A stretch of DNA of 21,392 nucleotides from Lysobacterales bacterium CG02_land_8_20_14_3_00_62_12 (GTDB lineage: Bacteria > Pseudomonadota > Gammaproteobacteria > Xanthomonadales > Ahniellaceae). The DNA lies in contig PEUI01000356.1 in the NCBI GenBank assembly GCA_002785585.1, forward strand, positions 13,263 to 34,654, given 5' to 3'. Made by a program: the position numbers and the translations under genes. Every line of letters starts with the position of its first letter. Position 1 is the first letter of the stretch. Of the stretch, positions 15,491 to 21,392 are shown piece by piece. The notes under the pieces are model-generated. The model saw only the letters and a list, made by a program, of their open reading frames with translations. It was not told where the DNA came from and did not search any database.

Positions 15491-15949
15491 TTATTTTTTG
15501 GGGACTTCGACCGCCGGCACGGTTGCCGCAGGCTTCTCAACTGCGGGTGCTGGGGCAGCGTTCGACGGTGCCGTCGCCGCGTCGGTGGTTGCGGCCGGCG
15601 CTTCGGTAGCGACCGGCGTCTCGGCTGCCGTCGATGGCTTCGCCGTGGCCGGGGCTTCGGTCTTCACCGCAGCGCTGGCCATCACCCCGAGATCCACCTC
15701 GCCGCTGGCGCGTGCCTGTCGTGCAACGTAGACCCCCATGCCGATACTGATCGCAAAAAACGCCACCGCCAGCCATTTGGTGGAGATCGACAAAAAGTTG
15801 GCGGCGCCGCGGGCACCGAACACCGTGCCAGACGCACCCGAGCCGAAACCGGAACCCGCTTGCGCACCAGCGCCGCGTTGCATCAGGATAAAAAGAATCA
15901 TGGCCACGGCCACAATCAGGTAAAGCGCCAACATGATTTTGAATGTCAT
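15491..15949 (-). CDS. secG: Protein translocase subunit SecG
   Basis: This is the small accessory subunit of the SecYEG channel in the inner membrane. It has two transmembrane helices (about residues 5-23 and 55-75) joined by the conserved glycine-rich loop QRGAGAQAGSGFGSGASGTV, which continues into FGARG. The ATG at 15947-15949 (MTFKIMLALY) gives 152 residues; a TTG two codons upstream is less likely. The last 60 or so residues (92-152) are almost only Ala, Pro, Thr, Val and Glu, ending in VPKK. In SecG topology as known from E. coli this tail would face the periplasm. It makes the protein longer than E. coli SecG (about 110). It lies 18 bases after the tpiA stop, the usual tpiA-secG pair. 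Confidence 0.96.
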   Translation of the reverse strand: MTFKIMLALYLIVAVAMILFILMQRGAGAQAGSGFGSGASGTVFGARGAANFLSISTKWLAVAFFAISIGMGVYVARQARASGEVDLGVMASAAVKTEAPATAKPSTAAETPVATEAPAATTDAATAPSNAAPAPAVEKPAATVPAVEVPKK

Positions 15950-15967
15950 GACCAATCCAGGGTGAAG

Positions 15968-16717
15968 TTAGACTGCAGCACGAACGATGGCGAGAAACTC
16001 ATCGGCAACCAGCGCCGCACCACCAATCAGGCCACCATCGATATCCGGCTGTGCGAACAGGCTCTCGGCGTTAGCCGCCTTGACACTGCCGCCGTAAACG
16101 ATGCGTAGCAAGCCGGCAATGCTAGCATCGAAGCCAGTGACGTGGCTACGCAGTTCGGCGTGTACCTGCTGCGCCTCGGCCGGGGTCGCGGTTCGCCCGG
16201 TGCCAATCGCCCACACCGGCTCGTAAGCGAGTACCGCGTGCGCGAACGCCGCAATGCCAACGCGGGTGATCACGGCGTCGAGCTGCCGCCGCAATACCAC
16301 CAGCGTCTGGCCTTGCTCGCGTTCCGCCAGTGTCTCGCCCAAGCACAGAACTGGCGTCAAGCCGGCACGACGTGCGGCAGCAAACTTTTCTGCCACCAGC
16401 GCATCGCTCTCGGCGTGCCCTTGGCGCCGCTCGGAATGACCGACCAGCACCAGGCGACAACCCAGTTCGGCAAGCATTTCCGCCGCCACTTCGCCGGTGT
16501 AGGCGCCAGCGGCATGGACGCTGCAATCCTGCGCGCCCACCCACATGCCGCTATTGCCAACCAATTCCAGCGCCAAACCCAGATACGGATAAGGCGGCAG
16601 CACCGCCACATCGACTGTGGCGGGCGCACCGGGTGCGCACCAGGTCTTGACCAAGTCGGTCGTCAACTTCACCGAACCGTGTAGTTTCCAATTTCCTGCC
16701 ACCAGAGGCTTGCGCAT
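15968..16717 (-). CDS. tpiA: Triosephosphate isomerase
   Basis: This enzyme interconverts dihydroxyacetone phosphate and glyceraldehyde 3-phosphate in glycolysis and gluconeogenesis, in the cytoplasm. All catalytic residues are present: K11 in AGNWKLHG, H94 in LVGHSERR, and E166 in AYEPVWAIGTG. The phosphate-gripping segments IVYGGSVKAAN and GGLIGGAAL follow. I chose the ATG at 16715-16717, giving MRKPLVAGNWK and 249 residues, the normal length. It is preceded by GGGAG at 9 bases, and the 24 extra codons upstream do not resemble the family. It heads the run toward secG, tRNA-Leu and nuo, and is divergent from the SDR gene. Confidence 0.98.
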   Translation of the reverse strand: MRKPLVAGNWKLHGSVKLTTDLVKTWCAPGAPATVDVAVLPPYPYLGLALELVGNSGMWVGAQDCSVHAAGAYTGEVAAEMLAELGCRLVLVGHSERRQGHAESDALVAEKFAAARRAGLTPVLCLGETLAEREQGQTLVVLRRQLDAVITRVGIAAFAHAVLAYEPVWAIGTGRTATPAEAQQVHAELRSHVTGFDASIAGLLRIVYGGSVKAANAESLFAQPDIDGGLIGGAALVADEFLAIVRAAV

Positions 16718-16837
16718 TAGCTGATCTCCCAATCGAATTGCGTCGTGATCGGCTAGTGTATGGCGTTGTTGGTTTTGCGTCGCCAGCACGATTCACCAAC
16801 TACTGCCTGTTCCCGAACACCCAGCAACGGAGTCAAG
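16718..16837. promoter_or_regulatory. Divergent intergenic region between tpiA and the SDR gene
   Basis: This 120-base region must hold the promoters for tpiA (leftward) and the SDR gene (rightward). For tpiA, TACACT on the minus strand at 16755-16760 could be a -10, but no clear -35 accompanies it. For the SDR gene, TTG-rich sequence near 16766-16780 has no convincing -10 partner. GTTGGT (16768-16773) and ACCAAC (16795-16800) form a 6-bp inverted repeat with a 21-base spacer. Promoter positions are therefore only suggestive. Confidence 0.35.
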
Positions 16838-17668
16838 ATGACCGGCCAACCCAAACCGAACGCGATTTATGCCCTACGCAGCGCATTGATCACCGGCGCC
16901 TCCAGCGGCATTGGTGCGGCCTTTGCCGAAGCCTTGGCCGCCGCTGGTTGCCGGTTGGTGTTGACCGCCCGGCGCATTGATCGTCTGCGTGCCCTCGCCC
17001 AACGACTTGGCGAACGCTACGGCACCGAATGTCTGTGCATCGAAGCCGACCTGGCCGAGGAAGGCGCACTGGATACCATCGAACTTCGTCTGCGTGCGCA
17101 ATCCATCGACATCGATATTTTGATCAACAACGCCGGCTACGGCATCCCCGGCCAATTTCACAAACACGCATGGACCGCCCACGCCGAGTTCTTGCAAGTA
17201 CTGTTGATCCGCCCGACCGAACTGGTGCATCGTTTTTTGCCCGGCATGCAGCAACGCGGTTGGGGCCGCATCGTCAACGTCGCCTCACTGGCGGGGCTGA
17301 TTCCGGGCTCCAACGGCAACACGCTTTACGCCGCGAGCAAGGCCTACCTGATCAAGTTCTCGCAATCATTGGCGCTGGAAAATCGGCGGAATGGAATCTT
17401 CGCGCAAGCGCTCTGCCCCGGCTTTACCGAGTCCGAGTTTCACGATGTCAGCGGCGCCCGCCATTTGATGCAGCGCTTGCCGAAGTTCATGTTTCAAAGT
17501 GCCGAAGCGGTCGTCGCCGAAGGGCTGATCAGCCTGGAACGCGGGCAAGTCGTACACGTCAGCGGCCGCATCAATCGCTTGCTGGCGTGGGTTGCCAAGC
17601 ACGCCCCCGAGCGCCTGGCGCTCTATCTGATCGAACGACGCTCCAAGGATTTTCGGGTGCTGGACTGA
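16838..17668 (+). CDS. Classical short-chain dehydrogenase/reductase (SDR), substrate unknown
   Basis: This is an NAD(P)-dependent oxidoreductase with a Rossmann fold, 276 residues. The cofactor-binding motif TGASSGIG is at 19-26 and NNAG at 97-100. The catalytic residues are S150 (NVASLAG), Y164 and K168 (YAASK). Arginines after the second strand (TARRIDRLR) favour NADP(H), though this is an inference. The C-terminal part, with GRINRLLAWVAKHAPERLAL and an amphipathic end, resembles the DltE/COG0300-type group, whose substrates are mostly unknown. I chose the ATG at 16838 because GGAG lies 5 bases before it and the Rossmann fold begins soon after; the frame is open to 16760 with no family similarity. 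It stands alone on the plus strand between two minus-strand operons, so context gives no clue to its substrate. Confidence 0.92.
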   Translation: MTGQPKPNAIYALRSALITGASSGIGAAFAEALAAAGCRLVLTARRIDRLRALAQRLGERYGTECLCIEADLAEEGALDTIELRLRAQSIDIDILINNAGYGIPGQFHKHAWTAHAEFLQVLLIRPTELVHRFLPGMQQRGWGRIVNVASLAGLIPGSNGNTLYAASKAYLIKFSQSLALENRRNGIFAQALCPGFTESEFHDVSGARHLMQRLPKFMFQSAEAVVAEGLISLERGQVVHVSGRINRLLAWVAKHAPERLALYLIERRSKDFRVLD

Positions 17669-17707
17669 GCCGTTTAACGTACCTTGCAACTCGCTCTCGC
17701 CGGTGCG

Positions 17708-18799
17708 TCAATCGCGCAAATCGCCGATGGCACTTTGGCCGGCGCGCAGGCGCTCGCTGATGCGCTCGGTAATCAGGCGGGTGGCGTGCACGGGTTTACC
17801 GGCCGCCAGGTCGCTGGGCAGTTCACCGGCGTAGAGCGCATCGCTGACCGCGCGCTCCACCGCGAGGGCTTCGGTTTCCAGGCCGAGCGAATGCCTGAGC
17901 AGCAAGGCGGCGCTGAGGATGGCGGCAAACGGATTGGCGATGCCGCGACCGGCGATATCCGGCGCCGAGCCGTGGATCGGCTCGTACAGACCGATCGTGC
18001 CCTCACCGAGTGATGCCGATGGCAGCAGACCCATCGAACCGGCCAGCATCGCGGCTTCGTCGGTGAGAATATCGCCAAACATATTCTCGGTGACGATGAC
18101 ATCGAAATCCCGAGGTCGCGCAATCAGGTGCATCGCCATCGCATCGACCAATTGGTGTTCGAGCCTGATTTCGGGAAACTCATCATGCACGACCTGGTTG
18201 GTGACTTCGCGCCAAAGCCGCGAAGTTTCCAGCACATTGGCTTTGTCCACCGAGACCAGATAGCCACGTCGCCTTTGCGCCAGACGCGCAGCGCGACGAA
18301 CCACGCGCTCGATCTCCGCGACGCTGTAAGTACAGACATCGCTGGCGCTATTGGCATCGCGTTTTTTTTCGCCAAAGTAGATGCCGCCGGTGAGCTCCCG
18401 CACCACCATCAAGTCCACCCCGGTCAACAAATGCGCTTTGATCGGCGACGCCGTCAACGCCACCGGGTGCGGCACCACTGGCCGCAAATTGGCGTACAGA
18501 CCGAGGCCGCTGCGCAAATCCAGCAAACCTTGCTCGGGACGCAGTTTGGCCCTGGGATCAGACCATTGCGGGCCACCCACCGCACCCAGCAACACCGCGT
18601 CGGCGGCTTTGCATGCGGCCAGTGTGGCGGCCGGCAACGGCGTACCTTCGGCTTCGATGGCGGCACCGCCGATCAATTGCGGATGCATCACAAAACGATG
18701 CGCATAAGCAGCCGCCACGGCCTGCAATACCGCCACCGCCGACTCGGTTACCTCTGGACCAATACCGTCACCCGCCAGCACCACAATCTCAGCACGCAT
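17708..18799 (-). CDS. leuB: 3-isopropylmalate dehydrogenase
   Basis: This enzyme oxidises and decarboxylates 3-isopropylmalate to 2-oxoisocaproate with NAD+, the third step of leucine synthesis. Substrate and metal residues are all present: R96, R106, R134 (RELTGGIYFGEKKR), Y141, K186 (VDKANVL), D219, D243 and D247 (ENMFGDILTDEAAML). The NAD+-binding segment HGSAPDIAGRGIANP starts at residue 277. The ATG at 18797-18799 (MRAEIVVLAGDGIGPEV) gives 363 residues, near the family norm. It is preceded by GAGGAG and overlaps leuD by 11 bases. The open frame upstream to 18991 is a shadow inside leuD. It is the last gene of leuACDB and converges on the SDR gene with 39 bases between stops. Confidence 0.98.
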   Translation of the reverse strand: MRAEIVVLAGDGIGPEVTESAVAVLQAVAAAYAHRFVMHPQLIGGAAIEAEGTPLPAATLAACKAADAVLLGAVGGPQWSDPRAKLRPEQGLLDLRSGLGLYANLRPVVPHPVALTASPIKAHLLTGVDLMVVRELTGGIYFGEKKRDANSASDVCTYSVAEIERVVRRAARLAQRRRGYLVSVDKANVLETSRLWREVTNQVVHDEFPEIRLEHQLVDAMAMHLIARPRDFDVIVTENMFGDILTDEAAMLAGSMGLLPSASLGEGTIGLYEPIHGSAPDIAGRGIANPFAAILSAALLLRHSLGLETEALAVERAVSDALYAGELPSDLAAGKPVHATRLITERISERLRAGQSAIGDLRD

Positions 18800-19370
18800 T
18801 CCGGTTCTCCTCAAAGTGTTGAATGGCCTCTGTGCGCGCCAACAAATAGCCGAGTTCATCGACCCCGTCGAGCAGACAGACTTGCTGAAACTCATCCAGC
18901 GGAAATTCGTAACAGCGACCGTCAGGCAATCGCAGTTGTCGCGTGGCCACATCGAGTTCGAGTGACCAATCCGGGTGCGCCAACAGTTCATCCACCACGG
19001 CCGCTGGCAACACCACCGGCAGCAGCCCGTTTTTCAGCGCATTGTTGCGGAATATATCGGCGATCTCGGCGCTGATCACCGCACGCAGGCCGAAGTCGAC
19101 CAGCGCCCAGGGCGCGTGTTCCCGCGACGAACCGCAACCGAAATTGCGGCCCGCGACCAGGATGCTGCGGCCGACATTCTGCGGCTGATTGAAGACAAAA
19201 TCAGGATTGACACTGCCATCGTCGCGATAGCGCCAGTCGTGGAAAGCGTAGCGGCCAAGACCATTGCGTTCGGTGGTGGAGAGAAAGCGCGCCGGAATGA
19301 TCTGGTCGGTGTCGATATTGCTGCGCGGCCAGACGACGCTTGCGGAAACGATGCGGCGAATCGGCTTCAT
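18789..19370 (-). CDS. leuD: 3-isopropylmalate dehydratase small subunit
   Basis: This is the small subunit (aconitase swivel domain) of isopropylmalate isomerase, which converts 2-isopropylmalate to 3-isopropylmalate together with LeuC. Family motifs are NIDTDQIIPARFL (18-30) and GRNFGCGSSREHAPWAL (74-90), the latter a substrate-binding loop, followed by DIFRNNALKNGLLPV. At 193 residues it is close to the usual 200. The ATG at 19368-19370 overlaps the leuC stop in an ATGA arrangement, with GGAG about 8 bases upstream. It is translationally coupled on both sides. Confidence 0.98.
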   Translation of the reverse strand: MKPIRRIVSASVVWPRSNIDTDQIIPARFLSTTERNGLGRYAFHDWRYRDDGSVNPDFVFNQPQNVGRSILVAGRNFGCGSSREHAPWALVDFGLRAVISAEIADIFRNNALKNGLLPVVLPAAVVDELLAHPDWSLELDVATRQLRLPDGRCYEFPLDEFQQVCLLDGVDELGYLLARTEAIQHFEENRNAC

Positions 19371-20860
19371 GCGAGCGCTCCGGTCTGACCGACAACCGGC
19401 TCAGCAGCCAGGGCTGCGGCAGTCGGCGTTGTATCCGGATAGGCGCGCGGGTCGGCGACGCAACCCGCCAGCGCCGAGGCAGCGGCGGTGGCGGGCGAGA
19501 CCAGCATGGTGCGCGCGCCGGGGCCTTGACGGCCCTCGAAGTTGCGATTGCTGGTACTCAGCGCGAGCTGCCCGGGTAGCACCAGGTCACCATTCATCGC
19601 GATGCACATCGAACAGCCCGGCTCGCGCCATTCGCCACCAGCGTTGCGCACGATCTGATCGATACCTTCGGCTTGCGCCTGGCGCTTGACCGCCGCCGAA
19701 CCGGGCACCACCAGCATGCGCACGCGGGGGTGCAGTTTGCGCCCCGCGAGCAGCCGCGCCACTTCCCGCAAATCACTGATCCGGCCATTGGTGCAACTGC
19801 CGACAAACACCACATCCACCGGCTCCCCAAGCACCCCCGCACCAGCGCTAAAGCGCATGTAGTCAATGCCGCGTTGCTGGGCGGCATCCTGTGGCTCAGG
19901 GACCAAGCCATCGATCACCATCGCCGTGCCCGGATGGGTGCCCCAGGTGACCGCTGGGCGCACCTGACCGGCGTCGATCTGCAGCTCGCGATCAAACTTT
20001 GCACCGGGATCACTGGGCAGCAATTTCCAGCGCGCCAGCGCGGCTTCGAAGGCCGCGCCCTTGGGCGCGCGTGGGCAGCCGGCCAGATAATCGAAGGTCA
20101 CTTGATCGGGGGCGATCATGCCAGCGCGCGCGCCGGCTTCGATGGCCATGTTGCACACCGTCATGCGGCCTTCCATCGGCAACGCGCGGATGGTCGCACC
20201 GCGAAACTCGATCACGTAGCCGGTGCCGCCGTTGACGCCGATCTGGCCGATGATGTGCAAGATCAGGTCCTTGGCACTGACCCCGCTGGCGAGCTCGCCA
20301 GCGACGGTGATCGCCAGCGTTTTGGCCTTGCGCTGCAACAAGCACTGGGTCGCCAACACATGCCCGACTTCGCTGGTGCCAATGCCAAATGCCAGCGCGC
20401 CAAAAGCACCGTGAGTACTGGTGTGACTATCGCCGCAGACGATGGTCATCCCCGGCTGGGTCAGCCCGAGTTCGGGGCCGATGACATGCACGATGCCGCG
20501 CGCTGGCGAATCCAGATCAAACAGTTCGACGCCGCAGCGCGCCGCATTTTCGCGAAGCCGATCCACCTGCGCCCGCGCCGCCGCATGGGGATAGGGCACG
20601 CTGCCATCCGCCGCGTTCGGCAAGGTGGGTGTCGAATGATCGAGCGTGCCCTTGGTGCGTTCGGGACAGCGCAGGGTGAGCCCACGTTCGGCCAACTCGG
20701 CAAACGCCTGCGGTGAAGTCACCTCGTGGATCAGATGCAGATCGACATACAGCAAGGCTGGCGCCGCCGTCGTCTCGGCGACCACCAGGTGCGCGTCCCA
20801 CAACTTGTCGAACAGGGTGCGCGGTGGCTGGGCCGCCACCGCCGGCATCGAATCGGTCAT
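19367..20860 (-). CDS. leuC: 3-isopropylmalate dehydratase large subunit
   Basis: This is the catalytic large subunit of isopropylmalate isomerase, holding an aconitase-type [4Fe-4S] cluster. Ligands are C356 (VGSCTNGRISDLR), C416 and C419 (EPGCSMCIAMN). Other signatures are TLFDKLWDAH near the N-terminus, HEVTSPQAF, and CGDSHTSTHGAFGALAFGIG (142-161). Its 497 residues exceed the roughly 466 of E. coli LeuC. The excess is a short N-terminal lead (MTDSMPAVAAQPPR) and an Ala/Thr-rich C-terminal tail after CVADPRAYPD. The ATG at 20858-20860 follows AAGGGGAA and overlaps the leuA stop by 4 bases. An ATG four codons further in is possible but less well placed. Confidence 0.98.
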   Translation of the reverse strand: MTDSMPAVAAQPPRTLFDKLWDAHLVVAETTAAPALLYVDLHLIHEVTSPQAFAELAERGLTLRCPERTKGTLDHSTPTLPNAADGSVPYPHAAARAQVDRLRENAARCGVELFDLDSPARGIVHVIGPELGLTQPGMTIVCGDSHTSTHGAFGALAFGIGTSEVGHVLATQCLLQRKAKTLAITVAGELASGVSAKDLILHIIGQIGVNGGTGYVIEFRGATIRALPMEGRMTVCNMAIEAGARAGMIAPDQVTFDYLAGCPRAPKGAAFEAALARWKLLPSDPGAKFDRELQIDAGQVRPAVTWGTHPGTAMVIDGLVPEPQDAAQQRGIDYMRFSAGAGVLGEPVDVVFVGSCTNGRISDLREVARLLAGRKLHPRVRMLVVPGSAAVKRQAQAEGIDQIVRNAGGEWREPGCSMCIAMNGDLVLPGQLALSTSNRNFEGRQGPGARTMLVSPATAAASALAGCVADPRAYPDTTPTAAALAAEPVVGQTGALA

Positions 20861-21392
20861 TGCGGTTCCCCTTCAGTGGTCACGCTGGTGGCCACCGATG
20901 CGCCGAGGGCAGCTTCGTCCACCGGCTCGGTGGCAGCGATGCTTCGGGCATTCTGACTATTGCGCAACCAGCGATTGGCCATATCGATCCAGGCCAGCGC
21001 GGTCGCTTCCAGGATGTCGGTACTGGTGCCACTGCCGGTGAGTTCGACGCCATCGAAGCGCGCCGACAAAGTGGCCTGGCCCTGCGCGTCTTCGCCGGTG
21101 GTAACGCTGTGCACTTGGTAGCTTTCCAGCTCCAGCGCCAGCCCGGTGGCGCGACTGAAGGCATTGCATAACGCGTGCACTGGTCCATCGCCAACCGCGG
21201 CCTCGGTCACGGATCGGCCATCCGGCGCTGCCAATTCAACCGTCGCCGTGGGCAGACTGCCCTGCGTGGTACCGGTATGCACGTGCCAACGCACCAACTG
21301 CCAGCCCTTGACCTGCCCCGGTTCTACGGCAAGCGCCAAGGTTTCCAGATCGGCGTCAAAGATTTCGCGCTTCTTTTCGGCCAGCGTCTTGA
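20857..21392 (-). CDS. leuA: 2-isopropylmalate synthase, C-terminal part (partial at right edge)
   Basis: Only the last 177 or so residues are inside the window; the frame is open through the right edge, so the gene starts outside. The visible part begins with TLAEKKREIFDADLETLALA, the linker after the catalytic barrel, followed by the leucine-sensing regulatory domain with GDGPVHALCNAF, LESYQVHSVTTGEDAQGQ and GSGTSTDILEATALAWIDM. This domain gives feedback inhibition by leucine in characterised enzymes. The full enzyme condenses acetyl-CoA with 2-oxoisovalerate, the first committed step of leucine synthesis. A variable Ala/Thr-rich tail of about 30 residues precedes the stop, which overlaps leuC by ATGA. 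Any leader peptide or attenuator of the operon would be outside the window. Confidence 0.96.
   Translation of the reverse strand, partial: KTLAEKKREIFDADLETLALAVEPGQVKGWQLVRWHVHTGTTQGSLPTATVELAAPDGRSVTEAAVGDGPVHALCNAFSRATGLALELESYQVHSVTTGEDAQGQATLSARFDGVELTGSGTSTDILEATALAWIDMANRWLRNSQNARSIAATEPVDEAALGASVATSVTTEGEPQ

Noticed and set aside
17677..17708. Weak hairpin between the SDR gene and leuB (ACGTACC with GGTGCGT)
   Set aside because: The 7-bp stem includes a G-T pair, has an 18-base loop and lacks a T-run, so it is too weak to call a terminator although it lies between convergent genes.
18128..19075. A 315-codon plus-strand frame opposite leuB and leuD
   Set aside because: It is an antisense shadow rich in His, Arg and Gln; the leu genes on the other strand have all their catalytic residues.

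Overview
The window comes from a moderately GC-rich gammaproteobacterium, most likely in or near the Xanthomonadales. Three things point there: the tpiA-secG-tRNA-Leu-nuoA..N order, separate nuoC and nuoD genes, and a NuoC with the mid-protein insertion I associate with Xanthomonas-type proteins. This is read from recalled family sequences and synteny, not from a search. Coding density is very high, and no gap without a gene exceeds about 120 bases.

Layout. (1) 1-545 (+): the 3' end of a gene for a membrane-anchored protein, probably DUF3999, cut by the left edge. (2) 591-15269 (-): a complete 14-gene respiratory complex I operon, transcribed nuoA, B, C, D, E, F, G, H, I, J, K, L, M, N. Genes are separated by at most about 21 bases or overlap. 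(3) 15335-15419 (-): tRNA-Leu with anticodon GAG and encoded CCA. (4) 15491-15949 (-) secG and 15968-16717 (-) tpiA, reading toward the tRNA and nuo genes. (5) 16838-17668 (+): a lone short-chain dehydrogenase/reductase, divergent from tpiA and convergent with leuB. (6) 17708-21392 (-): the leucine operon in the order leuA (3' part only), leuC, leuD, leuB, with every junction overlapping.

How the genes work together. NuoE, F and G form the NADH-oxidising module; NuoB, C, D and I carry electrons to quinone; NuoA, H, J, K, L, M and N form the proton-pumping membrane arm. All expected Fe-S ligand sets are present, and the optional N7 cluster of NuoG is absent. The key membrane-arm charged residues of NuoK, L, M and N are intact, so the complex looks functional. 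LeuA, LeuC/LeuD and LeuB make leucine from 2-oxoisovalerate. TpiA is glycolytic, and SecG belongs to the Sec translocon.

This is essentially a housekeeping region. I see no mobile element, CRISPR array, phage gene, toxin-antitoxin pair or recognisable new system. The items worth a second look are small: paired hairpins between secG and the tRNA, a palindrome and a hairpin in the nuoA leader, Ala/Pro/Thr-rich C-terminal tails on several proteins, and the orphan SDR.
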